64,000 nucleotides of DNA from DATDCY01 sp964513745 (GCA_964513745.1 CAZEOK010000002.1:12351-76350), one strand, 5' to 3'. Shown: positions 9,873 through 19,151, counted from the first letter of the stretch. The notes: a model not told the origin generated them from the sequence alone. Numbers and translations: made by a program.

Positions 9873-9911
9873 GAAAAGAAAAGCCCCGACCGCTGAATGT
9901 GCGGCCGGGGC
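9873..9911 (-). terminator. Intrinsic terminator of the cus operon
   Basis: A stem of 11 pairs (9883-9893 with 9901-9911, one G-T pair) and a 7-base loop is followed, reading the minus strand, by a T-rich tract TTTTCTTTTC at 9882-9873. It lies 25 bases past the stop of the OB-fold lipoprotein gene and ends the minus-strand run. The plus-strand ABC exporter genes end 180 bases away, and the bases between (9692-9872) show no gene. Confidence 0.85.
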
Positions 9912-9935
9912 GTACTGGTTTGATGAAGCGCGGTG

Positions 9936-10748
9936 CTACTCGATCTTGACCTTGCCGTCCTCGATGATCAGGTCGTACTTGTAACCCATGCCGAAATCCT
10001 TCTTCAGCGTGATCTTGCCCGTCACCAGCACCGTGTCGCCGACTTTGGCGCTGTCGGCGGTCGTGATCGTCAGGTCATTGGTGCCGCCCTGACCCGTGCC
10101 GTCCTGGACGTGCACCCAGTTCTTGCCCATGATCTGGGGGCTGAACTTGACGACCTTGCCGCGCACCGACACATCCTTGCCGCTCAGGTCGTTCTGGCCT
10201 GCATAAACTTCGCCGACGGTCTTGTCGGCCTTCTTGATGCCGGAGAAGGTGATGTTGGCGTCCTTGGCGGCCTGCGCGGGATCCATCTTCGGATGCGCCC
10301 CCTCGGGCATCTGCGGATCCGCGGTCATCCCGGCGACGGGGGCCGTCGCCGCGGCGGGGGGCTGGTCACCCTTGGAGATCGCGCCGACGAAGAAAACCAC
10401 GTCGAACTTCCGGTTGAGGGTCTTGCTCTCGTAGTCCTTCATCGGCATCCCCTCGGGGACGGTGACCTTCTCGCCCTGCTTCACCTCGAACTGAGGCGCG
10501 GCGGCCCAGATCTTCTGGCTGCCGTTGTCGACCTGGACGTAGGTGTACCCGCCTGCGTTCATCGTCTCGAGCACGGTGCCGCTGAAATAGCGCGACTGGG
10601 ACTCGGGGGATGGCGCCGGGGTGGTGGATTCCTGGACTGCCGGCGCTGGCGGCGGTGGCGCCGGCGCTGGCTCGATCTTCGACTTGCACGCTACAAGGCC
10701 GGCGGCGAGAACTCCGGCGGCTACCAACGTCGCTGCTGCTCGCTTCAT
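9936..10748 (-). CDS. Lipoprotein with two OB-fold-like (NrfJ-related) domains
   Basis: An exported lipoprotein of 270 residues. The start at 10748 is chosen because it gives MKRAAATL, a hydrophobic signal peptide and a lipobox ending LVAC (Cys near residue 21), with GGGAGGA upstream; an in-frame ATG further upstream would destroy the signal. A Pro/Ala linker leads to a first domain (SGTVLETMNAGGYTYVQVD, then the GMPMKDYESKTLNR segment) of a type seen in NrfJ-like proteins, and a second domain (about 170-270, KDVSVRGKVVKFSP) resembling nucleic-acid-binding OB folds used as small binding modules in the periplasm. It is the last gene of the copper/silver efflux operon. A role in periplasmic metal handling is inference from position only. 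Confidence 0.85.
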   Translation of the reverse strand: MKRAAATLVAAGVLAAGLVACKSKIEPAPAPPPPAPAVQESTTPAPSPESQSRYFSGTVLETMNAGGYTYVQVDNGSQKIWAAAPQFEVKQGEKVTVPEGMPMKDYESKTLNRKFDVVFFVGAISKGDQPPAAATAPVAGMTADPQMPEGAHPKMDPAQAAKDANITFSGIKKADKTVGEVYAGQNDLSGKDVSVRGKVVKFSPQIMGKNWVHVQDGTGQGGTNDLTITTADSAKVGDTVLVTGKITLKKDFGMGYKYDLIIEDGKVKIE

Positions 10749-10859
10749 CAATCGATCCTCCCTCTCCAGTGTTCGACACGGGAACAAGTCCCGTATGTGC
10801 GTGAATGTTCTTATGTACCAGAGATCGCAGGTCAGCGCAAGTACCAACCTGTCTCGGCC

Positions 10860-11441
10860 TTATTTCACGGTGAAGCTGAGATCATCCGTGAAGGTCCGCC
10901 CGCCAATAACCGCCTTCGTCCTGATGGTGTGGGTCCCTTTGGCCCTCAAGGGGACGTCCGCGCCATAGCCGTCGGACATCCCCATCGTGAGCGTCTTGAA
11001 CTCGGCCTTGTCCGGGCCGGTGACGACGAAGCCGACTTTTCCGCCAGCTACCAGCTTCCCGTCGGCACCCTTGATGAAGACCATGAGGTGATGAGTCGAT
11101 TTTCCCGTATCGTCCATGCCGGGCATGACGTGGCCTTCCATCCCCTTCATCATGACGTTGCGCTCGTCCCAGGTGTAGAGACGGTAGGTGAGTGCGTATC
11201 CTTCGACCTTCGACTCACGGATCACCGTACCCTGGGGCACCGTCGCGGCGCTGGCGACGTGGTCCCCGCTCCCGTGGACCTCGTGGCTCTCATGCCCGGA
11301 TCCGTGGCTCATCCCGGCGTGACCTTCGTGGCTTGCGCCACTGCCGTCGCTCCCCATTTCAGCGCGCGCCCTGCCGGCGCCGTGGGCACCCAGTACCAGA
11401 ATCCCGACTGTAACGACCAATAACCGCAATCCCCTGGACAT
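10860..11441 (-). CDS. Exported His/Met-rich protein, FixH/YtkA-like, in cus operon
   Basis: A 193-residue exported protein. The start at 11441 (MSRGLRLL) has GGGGAG just upstream and gives a clean signal peptide ending near ARA-E; longer frames upstream lack this. Residues about 28-62 are rich in His, Met, Gly and Ser (HEGHAGMSHGSGHESHEVHG), a pattern typical of copper- or silver-binding periplasmic proteins. The remaining 110 residues carry Met/His clusters (VMMKGMEGHVMPGMDD) and an Ig-like beta domain ending DDLSFTVK, similar to YtkA/FixH-type domains. It follows cusA in the same transcript. I infer that it captures Cu(I)/Ag(I) for the pump; that is not shown by sequence alone. Confidence 0.82.
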   Translation of the reverse strand: MSRGLRLLVVTVGILVLGAHGAGRARAEMGSDGSGASHEGHAGMSHGSGHESHEVHGSGDHVASAATVPQGTVIRESKVEGYALTYRLYTWDERNVMMKGMEGHVMPGMDDTGKSTHHLMVFIKGADGKLVAGGKVGFVVTGPDKAEFKTLTMGMSDGYGADVPLRAKGTHTIRTKAVIGGRTFTDDLSFTVK

Positions 11442-11455
11442 CTGCCGCTCCCCTT

Positions 11456-14400
11456 TCATCTGCTCGTCGATCCCGTTAGCGTTTCTCTTCTTTTCCACAC
11501 CTTATAGATGGCCGGGTAGACTAAAAGTTCCAAAAGGAACGAGGTCGTCAGTCCGCCGATCATCGGCGCGGCGATTCGCTTCATCACATCGGAGCCGGCC
11601 GAGGTCGACCACATGATCGGCAGCAGGCCCATGAAGGCAGCGGCCACAGTCATCATCTTGGGCCGCGCCCGCTTGACCGCTCCGTGGATGATCGCCTCGT
11701 CGAGGTCCGCCACGGTGCGCAGCCTGCCCGCCGTCCGCGCCTGCTCCCAGGACAGGTCGAGGAAGAGGAGCATGAACACGCCGGTCTCGGCGTCGAGTCC
11801 GAGCAGTGCGATCATGCCGACCCAGGCGGCAATCGAGACGTTGTAGTCGAGCAGCCAGAAGAGCCAGATCGCGCCGATGGCGGAGAACGGCACGGCCATC
11901 ATCACGAGCATCGTCTTGAAGGCCGAGCGGGTGTTGAGAAAGAGCAGGATGAAGATCAGGACGAGGGTCACCGGGATGATCAGCTTCATCCGCTCGCGCA
12001 CCCGGATCATGTTCTCGTACTGGCCGCTCCACTGCAGGACGTACCCGGGGGGGAGCGGGACCTGCGCGAGGACTTTCGCCTTGGCCTCGTCGACGTAGCT
12101 GCCGATGTCCCGGCCGGAGAGATAGACGTAGACGTAGCCGGAGAGGAAGCCGTTCTCGTCGCGCAGCATCGCCGGGCCCTGGACCATGCGGATGTCGGCG
12201 AGTTGCCCGAGCGGAATCTGCGCGCCGCCGCCGGTCGCCACGAGGACCCTGCGGAGCCGTCCGACGTCCTCACGCAGCTCGCGCGGGTAGCGCACGTTCA
12301 CGGGGTAGCGCTCGCGTCCAGCGATGACCGTGGTCACGTTCTCGCCGCCGATCGCCGTCGTGATCGCCATCTGGACCTGGGCGATGGTCAGGCCGTGGCG
12401 GGCCAGCTGGTCCCGACGCGGCTCGAAGTCGAGGAAGAAGCCGCCGGCGGCGCGTTCGGCAAAGACGCTGCTCGTCCCCTGGACGCCCCTGAGGGCCTGC
12501 TCGATCCCGGTGCCGATGCGCTCGATCTCCTTGAGGTCGGCGCCGAAGATCTTCACGCCGACCGGTGAACGGATCCCGGTGGTCAGCATGTCGATGCGGG
12601 CCTTGATCGGCATCGTTATCGCGCCGCGGCTGGTCACCCCCGGGATCTCCAGCTTCTCGTCGATCTCGGCCAGCAGCTCCTCGTAGGAGAGGTGGTCCGG
12701 CCAGGCGCTGCGCAGGAAACCCTTGAACCACTCCGGCGCCCAGGAGGAGTACCAGCGCTCCTTGCTACGCCACTGCGACTCCGGTTTGAGGATGACGGTC
12801 GTCTCCATCATCGAGAAGGGCGCCGGGTCGGTCGAGGTGTCCGCGCGCCCGGCCTTGCCGAAAACCCGCTCGATCTCGGGGATGGTCTTCAGGATCCGGT
12901 CCTGCGTCTCGAGGATGCGCTGCGCCTCGGAGACCGCGAGGCCGGGCAGCGTCGTGGGCATGAACAGCAGCGAGCCCTCGCGCAGCGGCGGCATGAACTC
13001 CCGGCCGAGCTTGAAATAGACCGGGACGCTGACCGCCACCAGGGCGACCGAGACCAGGATGACCGCCCACGGGCGGCGCAGCACGAAGCGGCAGGCCGGC
13101 TCGTAGACCCTGTGGATGGCGCGGCTGATCGGGTGGCGCTCCTCGGAGTAGTAGGTGCCCACCAGCGCCCGCGTCGCAACCCACGCCAGCCAGCGCGGCT
13201 TGAACGTAAAGGGGTCCATCCGGGCGAAGAGCATCCGCAGCGCCGGGTCGATCGTGACCGCCAGCACGGCGGCGATGCCCATCGCAAGGTTCTTCGAGTA
13301 GGCGAGCGGTTTGAAGAGGCGCCCCTCCTGGTCGACGAGGGCGAACACCGGCAGGAAAGCGACCGCGATCACGAGCAGCGAGAAGAAGACCGACGGTCCG
13401 ACCTCTGTCAGCGCCGCGAGCCGCACCGCGTGAAAATCGCCCTTTCTCCCCTCGGTCTGCCAGTGGTAGAGCTTGTTGTAGGCGTTCTCGACCTCGACGA
13501 TCGCGCCGTCGACGAGCACGCCGATCGAGATCGCGATGCCGGCCAGCGACATGATGTTCACCGTGACGCCGAAGTAGAACATCGGGATGAAGGCGAGGAG
13601 CACCGAGACCGGGATCGTAACGATCGGGACGACGGCGCTCGGGATGTGCCAGAGAAAGACCAGGATCACCAGCGAGACGATGATCATCTCGATCGTCAAC
13701 TCGTGCTTGAGGGTCTCGATCGCCCGCGTGATCAGGTCGGAGCGGTCGTAGGTCGTGACGATCTCTACCCCCGGCGGTAGCGATGGCTCGAGTTCCTCGA
13801 GACGGGTCTTGACGCGCCGGATCACGTTGAGCGCGTTTTCCCCGTGGCGCATGACGACGATGCCGCCGACGGTGTCGCCGGTGCCGTCCAGGTCGGACAC
13901 GCCGCGGCGCAGCTCCGGACCGATCTCGACGCGCGCCACGTCGCGCAGCAGCACCGGGACGCCGGCGGCGGTGGCCTTGACGACGACCGACCCGAAATCC
14001 TCGACGCTGCGGCTGTAGCCCCGCCCGCGCACCATGTACTCGGCCCCGGCGAAGTCGAGCAGACGCCCGCCGACCTCGTTGTTCGAGTCGCGAACCGCCG
14101 CGACGACGGTCTCGAGAGGGATGTTGTAGGCGGCGAGGCGGTTGGGGTCGACTGTCACCTGGTACTGCCGCACGAAACCGCCGATGGACGCGACCTCCGC
14201 GACGCCGGGGACTGCCTGTACGGCGTAGCGCAGCGTCCAGTCCTGGAGCGAGCGCAGCGCGTCGAGTCCGTGCGTGCCGGAACGGTCGACCAGCGCGTAC
14301 TGGAAAACCCACCCGACGCCGGTGGCGTCAGGACCGAGCTCGGTGCGCACGCCCTCGGGCAGGCGCGGCTGGATCTTCGAGAGATATTCGAGCACGCGCG

Positions 14401-14794
14401 AGCGGGCCCAGTAGATGTCGGTGCCGTCCTCGAAGATCACGTAGATGTAGGAAAAACCGAAGTCCGAGAGCCCGCGCACCGCCTTGACTTTCGGGGCGCC
14501 GAGCAGCGTCGAGACGATCGGGTAGGTCACCTGGTCCTCGATGATGTCGGGGGAGCGGTCCCACCTGGAGTAAATGATGACCTGGGTGTCGGAGAGGTCG
14601 GGAAGAGCGTCGAGGCGGATCGTCTTGAGCAGGGTGATTGCGAACGCGACCAGTACTAGGGTCAGGATGATGACGAGCCAGCGGTTCTCGGCGGAGAAGA
14701 CGATGATGCGCGGGATGACTCCCTTGCGAACAGAGGCTGTCGCTTGGGGATCTGGGGACGCGGGACAACCCCCGTCAACGCGTGAGGAGGTCAC
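11456..14794 (-). CDS. cusA: CusA/CzcA-family heavy-metal RND efflux pump
   Basis: The inner-membrane proton-driven pump of a tripartite metal efflux system, 1112 residues, with the usual 12 membrane helices and two large periplasmic loops. The N-terminal signature DALPDLSDTQVII and the EDGTDIYWARSRVLEYL segment are typical of the CusA/CzcA class. The three methionines that form the CusA Cu(I)/Ag(I) site are all present in matching contexts: Met612 (FMPTTLPG), Met662 or Met663 (SMMETT) and Met736 (RIDMLTTG). This favours monovalent Cu/Ag over Zn/Co/Cd. It starts with GTG overlapping the cusB stop (GTGA). A 36-residue insert around residues 675-705 (WRSKERWYSSW onwards) is longer than in E. 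coli CusA. Its 3' end overlaps the N-terminal coding region upstream of the next gene's chosen start. Confidence 0.97.
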   Translation of the reverse strand: MTSSRVDGGCPASPDPQATASVRKGVIPRIIVFSAENRWLVIILTLVLVAFAITLLKTIRLDALPDLSDTQVIIYSRWDRSPDIIEDQVTYPIVSTLLGAPKVKAVRGLSDFGFSYIYVIFEDGTDIYWARSRVLEYLSKIQPRLPEGVRTELGPDATGVGWVFQYALVDRSGTHGLDALRSLQDWTLRYAVQAVPGVAEVASIGGFVRQYQVTVDPNRLAAYNIPLETVVAAVRDSNNEVGGRLLDFAGAEYMVRGRGYSRSVEDFGSVVVKATAAGVPVLLRDVARVEIGPELRRGVSDLDGTGDTVGGIVVMRHGENALNVIRRVKTRLEELEPSLPPGVEIVTTYDRSDLITRAIETLKHELTIEMIIVSLVILVFLWHIPSAVVPIVTIPVSVLLAFIPMFYFGVTVNIMSLAGIAISIGVLVDGAIVEVENAYNKLYHWQTEGRKGDFHAVRLAALTEVGPSVFFSLLVIAVAFLPVFALVDQEGRLFKPLAYSKNLAMGIAAVLAVTIDPALRMLFARMDPFTFKPRWLAWVATRALVGTYYSEERHPISRAIHRVYEPACRFVLRRPWAVILVSVALVAVSVPVYFKLGREFMPPLREGSLLFMPTTLPGLAVSEAQRILETQDRILKTIPEIERVFGKAGRADTSTDPAPFSMMETTVILKPESQWRSKERWYSSWAPEWFKGFLRSAWPDHLSYEELLAEIDEKLEIPGVTSRGAITMPIKARIDMLTTGIRSPVGVKIFGADLKEIERIGTGIEQALRGVQGTSSVFAERAAGGFFLDFEPRRDQLARHGLTIAQVQMAITTAIGGENVTTVIAGRERYPVNVRYPRELREDVGRLRRVLVATGGGAQIPLGQLADIRMVQGPAMLRDENGFLSGYVYVYLSGRDIGSYVDEAKAKVLAQVPLPPGYVLQWSGQYENMIRVRERMKLIIPVTLVLIFILLFLNTRSAFKTMLVMMAVPFSAIGAIWLFWLLDYNVSIAAWVGMIALLGLDAETGVFMLLFLDLSWEQARTAGRLRTVADLDEAIIHGAVKRARPKMMTVAAAFMGLLPIMWSTSAGSDVMKRIAAPMIGGLTTSFLLELLVYPAIYKVWKRRETLTGSTSR

Positions 14795-16173
14795 GGGCTT
14801 CCCGACGGCGCTGCCAAGGCCTGCTCGACCAGGGCGCGCAGGCGCGACTCGGAATCAAGCAGGAAATTCGCGCGCACCACCACCGCCTCGCCGGTCCGCA
14901 CTCCGGATACCACCTCGGCCCGGCCATCCCCGCGCACGCCGAGCCTCACGAGGCGCGGCTCGAAGCGCCCCTGCCCGACGCTGACGAAGACCACCTGCCG
15001 GGTACCCGAGTCGATGACCGCGCTGTCGGGAATCGACACCCCCTCACCCGCCTCGATGGCGAATGTCACGTCGCCGAACATGCCGGGCTTGAGAACCAGG
15101 CCGGGGTTCGGGAACTCGAGGCGAACCTTGATCGTCCTGGTCTCGGGGTCCATGACCGGCAGGACGTAGGTGACTTTCCCCGCGAGTTTCAGATCGGGGT
15201 CGTAGGGCAGTGTCATGGTCGTCTCCTGCCCGACGCGGGCGGCGCGCGCCTCGAACTCGTAGAGGTCGGCTTCGACCCAGACGCGGTCCAGGTCGGTGAT
15301 CGTGTAGAGCTCCATGCCGGGTTCAACCTGCTGGCCCTCGACGATCCCCTTGCTCGTCACAAAGCCGCTCGCGGGTGCCGTGAGCGTGACCGTGCGCCGC
15401 GGTTTGCCGTCGCGCTCTATCGCGTCGATCACCGCTTCAGGGACATCGAAGAGCGCCAGCCGGCGGCGCGCGGCGTCGACGATCCCGAGCGCGTCCTCGC
15501 GCGTGGCCCGCTCGCCCGCCTCGGCTATCCGCGAGGCGCTGCGGATGGCGCCGAGGAGTTCCTCCTGCGTGGCGAGGATTTCGGGCGCGTACAGGTCGAG
15601 CAGCGGGCTCCCCTTGCGGACGTGTTGGCCCGAGAAGTTCACGTGGAGCTTCTCGACATAGCCGCCGACCTTTGTGTGCGCATGGCGCACGCCGGTCTCG
15701 TCGGGGACGACGCGCCCGACAGTCCTCACGGTGCGATGCACGCGTTCGCTGGTCGCAACGGCAGTCTGGACCCCCGCGAGTGCGATCCCGCGACCCGCGA
15801 GGGTGACACCCGCGAGACCTTCGACCTGCGGGGGGGCGGAATCGTCGGCGAAGAAGCCTTCGGTCTCCTCGACGATGCTTTTTGGTTTCTCCGGCGCACC
15901 CCCGGCGTCCGCATAGACCGGGAGGTAGTCCATCCCCATCTCGTCCTTTGCCGGGATCGGCGACGTGATCGCAGGGTTCATCGGATTGCGGTAGAAGAGA
16001 AGCTTGCGGCCTCCCCCGGCCGTGCCACCGGCAGCTGGCCCTCCGTCCCCCGGGTGAGTGAGCCAGCCGAGCTTCCATGCAACTCCGCTGGCGAGCGCGA
16101 GCGTCAGCAGGGCGGTCGTCGCGATCGTCGCCAGGCGGGTCGCCCCGCATTGCGCAACCTGTAGCTCTGTCAT
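14791..16173 (-). CDS. cusB: CusB-type membrane fusion protein with heavy-metal-binding domain
   Basis: The periplasmic adaptor that links CusA to the outer-membrane channel and passes metal to the pump; 460 residues. The start at 16173 (MTELQVAQ) is preceded by AAGGAGAGAGGG, which decides it; an in-frame GTG overlapping the cusC stop would add 51 unlike residues. A membrane anchor (about 11-37) is followed by a Gly/Ala linker and a heavy-metal-binding domain (about 58-88, FYRNPMNPAI and DEMGMDYLPVY), then the barrel-sandwich, alpha-hairpin and beta-barrel regions of the HlyD/CusB fold. It ends in GTGA overlap with cusA. The metal-binding domain is typical of CusB/SilB-class adaptors. Confidence 0.95.
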   Translation of the reverse strand: MTELQVAQCGATRLATIATTALLTLALASGVAWKLGWLTHPGDGGPAAGGTAGGGRKLLFYRNPMNPAITSPIPAKDEMGMDYLPVYADAGGAPEKPKSIVEETEGFFADDSAPPQVEGLAGVTLAGRGIALAGVQTAVATSERVHRTVRTVGRVVPDETGVRHAHTKVGGYVEKLHVNFSGQHVRKGSPLLDLYAPEILATQEELLGAIRSASRIAEAGERATREDALGIVDAARRRLALFDVPEAVIDAIERDGKPRRTVTLTAPASGFVTSKGIVEGQQVEPGMELYTITDLDRVWVEADLYEFEARAARVGQETTMTLPYDPDLKLAGKVTYVLPVMDPETRTIKVRLEFPNPGLVLKPGMFGDVTFAIEAGEGVSIPDSAVIDSGTRQVVFVSVGQGRFEPRLVRLGVRGDGRAEVVSGVRTGEAVVVRANFLLDSESRLRALVEQALAAPSGSP

Positions 16174-16322
16174 CCCTCTCTCCTTGAGCCTCGCGTCTGC
16201 GTGCGGGCTATGGGGTCCTGACGCTGCGGACCTCCCCGCCGCGCCATCCCTCCGCCCAGCGGCTGCTCCATGGCTGCGCGCTCCCGTCTCGGGTGCTGTT
16301 CGAATCAACCCAGATCTCTGGC

Positions 16323-19052
16323 TCACTTGATGACCTGTGCAGCCGTCAGTGGTGCGCCGATCGTCATCTCCAGCGCTGCCAGGGCCTGCCCGGCGTCAGC
16401 GTGCCGGCGTGCCGCGGCGAGCTCGCTCTCGCGCGCGACACGGGCGGACTCGAGTGCCTCCGCCAGGGTCGCCCTGCCGGCGCGATAGGAACGCTCCATC
16501 GTCTCGCCGGCAAGACGGGTCAATTCGACGACTCGCTCCGACCAGAGCCGCTCCTCGCGCCGGGCGCGGTCGCTGGCGAACCAGGCCTCGCGCACCCGGG
16601 TGACGGTCGACTCCTCCTCGGCCCTGATCTCCTCGCGAAGCGCCGCGAGTCGCTGCCGCGTCTCGCGGACGTACCCGGCGTTCCTGCCCGAGAACGCGCG
16701 CACCGGTGTCCCCTCCCCTGCTGCCGCGGGCACCGCGACGGGAAACGGCTCGGACATCGCCATCGTCCCGTCCTTGAGCAGTGGCTGATTCTCGAAGAGC
16801 GAAAGATCGAGCGCGAACCCGGGGACCACCTCGCGCTCCGCCATCTGGAGCATGCGCTCCATCCGCTCCGCCATGGCGCGCATCCTGCGCAGCTCCTGAC
16901 GTCTCTCGAGCGCCAGGACGACGAGCGCCGCGGGGTCGCCGGCCGCGGCGATCGGCTCCGCACCGCGGGGACGCCCGATCACGGCAGCGCGCGGCAGGGC
17001 GAGCAGCGAGCGCAGCCCGGTCTCGATGACGATGCGCTCTTCGGCGGCCGTCGCCAGCTCGGTCAGGTTCTTCTCCTGCTCGACCTGCACCAGCGCGACA
17101 TCCGCGAGAAATCCCTTCCCTGACTCGTATCCGGCGCGCACCGCCTGCACGGACTCTTTCAGGAGCCCCCGGATCTCCCCGAGCAGCCCCACCGCACGGT
17201 GCGCATAATCGAGACCCCAGTAGAGGCGCCTCGCTTCTCCCAGGGCGTCGCGTCTCGCGCGCTCCAAGTCCTCGCGCGCGGCCTTCACCTCCTGCGTGAC
17301 GATCTCTCCCTTGAGCGCGAGCATCCCCGGGAAGGGGAAGCGGGCGCCGGTGCCCTCGGGCATGCCGCCGACGGGCGTCATCAGCGACCCGGTCGCCGAA
17401 GCGAACTGGCGGAGGACGTCGTCGAGCGCCGCGACCTGCCCGTACTGCTCGAGCGTGGCGCGCAGGGTACGCTCCGCGGCGAGCACCATCGGGCTGCGGG
17501 TGACCGCGAGGAGCTCCACGTCGGCGAGAGAAACTTCAGGGAAAAGTGCCTCGGACGCGACGGCACCGTCGTCCGTGGGCACGCCGAAGGCTGCCAGCCG
17601 GACGGCGTCGGGCACGAAAACGCGCGCGGCGCCGGGCGCATCACCCGAGAGCGAGGCCTGTGCGGCTTCGATGCGCTCGAGTGCGGCGCTCCAGTCCGCC
17701 TCGGCGGCACGCACCGCCCTCGCGGATTCCCCCGCGGCGGGCGCTGCCGTCAGCGGCCGCTCCGCCAGGGCCTCGAGTCGTGCAAGGTACTTCTCGCGGT
17801 CGGCGCCGGCCCGGGCAAGCGCAAGCTGGAACGTGTACCAGAGCGTGCCGGCTTCGACGAAATCAGCGAAACTCCCCTGCCCGGCGCGATACCAGGTCTC
17901 GGCGAGCTCGAGAGAAGCGACTGCCTGGGGAAGTAACATGTCGCGGTAAAGACCGATGAGACGCTCGGCGTTGCGCAGCCGGAAGCAGGCTTCGCGAACC
18001 TCGGCCCGCGCCTCGAGAGCCGCCTCCTGCTCCATGGCTGCGGCGCGGGCTTCCCCGGCACCGGCTTCGGCGCGACGCGCGGCATTCTTGCCGAAGAATA
18101 CCGGCAGGCTCAGCCCGAGCTGGAATTGCCAGCGGCTGGTCGCCTCCATCTCCTCGAGCGAGTTCTCCTGCATGTACCCGGCGCCGAGCATGATCTCGGG
18201 AAGGGCCTCGAAGCCTGCGACGCGCCGCTCGGCCCGCGCCTTCTCCACCTCCTGCCGCGCCATCCGAACCTCCTGCCGGCCGGATGCCGCGGCCTCCTCG
18301 ATCTCCGCAAGACCCGCCACCAGAAGCCTCCCGGAACCAAGGTCGATCGGCCCGACGATGGCTCCGGTCGGGCGTCCGAGAAGGCTGTTGAGCCGGGCCA
18401 CCTCGGTCATCTCGAGCTCGGCGAGCAGCTGCTCGTCGAAGACGGCCTGCGACTGCTGCGCCTGGGCCCGCAGGGAGTCGAAGAGGCCCGTTCGGTCTCT
18501 GGCGTACCCCGCCTCACCCGCGGCGCGCAGACGGCCGAGGAGCTCACGGTTTCCGGCCGCTACCGCACGCGCCCTGCGGAGATAGTCGATCTCGACAGCC
18601 GATTCGCGCACCCTGAGCGTCACGTCCCGCCTGGCGCGTTCCAGCCCGATGCGCGTTATCGTCTCTTCGGCATCAAGCGCCAGTGCGGCGGCGCTGAGCT
18701 TCCCCGGGAAAGGGATTCCCTGCTCGAGCATCAGTTCCCACGTCTCCTGCTTGCGCTCGGATGCTTTCCGGGGCCACCAGGTCGCGGTAAGCGCGGGATC
18801 AGGGTATGAGCGGGCTATCCCGGATCGGGCCTTCGCCGCGTCAACAGCGGCTCGGGCCGCGCGGATGCCGGGGTTGGAATCCAGTGCGAACTGGACTATT
18901 TCGGCAATGCTGGCCCCGCCCGCTGCAACGGCGGCGGCCGCATCGGGTGGAGGGACGCCCTCACCGCGCGCTGCCGGGCACGCGAGGAACAACTCCATCA
19001 AAGCAGTGCACACAACGATCCGGGCACGCAGCAATGTGAAAATACCCGCCAT
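16323..19052 (-). CDS. CusC-like outer-membrane efflux protein: tandem fusion of two TolC/OEP modules
   Basis: The outer-membrane part of the cus system, about 909 residues, double the usual 420-480. The first half (about residues 45-445) is a complete outer-membrane efflux protein: SIAEIVQFALDSNPGIRAA start, a QGIPFPGKL segment, and two coiled-coil repeats. A linker follows (about 445-500), and then a second complete module (about 510-905) beginning LADVELLAVTRSPMVLAAE, with FPFPGMLALKGEIV matching the first module's motif, and again two coiled-coil repeats. Normal TolC has two repeats per chain and works as a trimer; this chain has four. No stop or frameshift separates the halves. Start at 19052 (MAGIFTLL) gives the better signal peptide; an ATG at 19070 is possible. 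A promoter-like sequence lies just upstream. Confidence 0.9.
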   Translation of the reverse strand: MAGIFTLLRARIVVCTALMELFLACPAARGEGVPPPDAAAAVAAGGASIAEIVQFALDSNPGIRAARAAVDAAKARSGIARSYPDPALTATWWPRKASERKQETWELMLEQGIPFPGKLSAAALALDAEETITRIGLERARRDVTLRVRESAVEIDYLRRARAVAAGNRELLGRLRAAGEAGYARDRTGLFDSLRAQAQQSQAVFDEQLLAELEMTEVARLNSLLGRPTGAIVGPIDLGSGRLLVAGLAEIEEAAASGRQEVRMARQEVEKARAERRVAGFEALPEIMLGAGYMQENSLEEMEATSRWQFQLGLSLPVFFGKNAARRAEAGAGEARAAAMEQEAALEARAEVREACFRLRNAERLIGLYRDMLLPQAVASLELAETWYRAGQGSFADFVEAGTLWYTFQLALARAGADREKYLARLEALAERPLTAAPAAGESARAVRAAEADWSAALERIEAAQASLSGDAPGAARVFVPDAVRLAAFGVPTDDGAVASEALFPEVSLADVELLAVTRSPMVLAAERTLRATLEQYGQVAALDDVLRQFASATGSLMTPVGGMPEGTGARFPFPGMLALKGEIVTQEVKAAREDLERARRDALGEARRLYWGLDYAHRAVGLLGEIRGLLKESVQAVRAGYESGKGFLADVALVQVEQEKNLTELATAAEERIVIETGLRSLLALPRAAVIGRPRGAEPIAAAGDPAALVVLALERRQELRRMRAMAERMERMLQMAEREVVPGFALDLSLFENQPLLKDGTMAMSEPFPVAVPAAAGEGTPVRAFSGRNAGYVRETRQRLAALREEIRAEEESTVTRVREAWFASDRARREERLWSERVVELTRLAGETMERSYRAGRATLAEALESARVARESELAAARRHADAGQALAALEMTIGAPLTAAQVIK

Positions 19053-19058
19053 TCCATA

Positions 19059-19088
19059 ATCATATAGCATTGATGGGAAAATTGTGAA
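19059..19088 (-). promoter_or_regulatory. Possible sigma-70 promoter of the cus operon
   Basis: On the minus strand TTCACA (19088-19083) and TATGAT (19064-19059) are 18 bases apart, in an AT-rich patch of an otherwise GC-rich region between plsY and the cusC-like gene. Transcription would begin almost at the start codon, giving a very short or absent leader. No CueR- or CusR-type operator is evident. Confidence 0.28.
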
Positions 19089-19151
19089 TTGGTTCCTTGT
19101 CGGTGAGGAAACGCGCCGGCGGTCGCTTCTGTGCCTCCAGGATGATCGAGG

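Noticed and set aside
9933..11423. Long plus-strand open frame (about 496 codons) opposite the last two cus-operon genes
   Set aside because: It is the mirror of two genes with signal peptides, ribosome sites and family similarity; its translation is rich in Asp, His, Arg and Val with no recognisable domain.
12765..14312. 515-codon minus-strand frame inside cusA
   Set aside because: A frame-shifted shadow of cusA, very rich in Arg, Ala, Gly and Pro, as expected from third-position GC.
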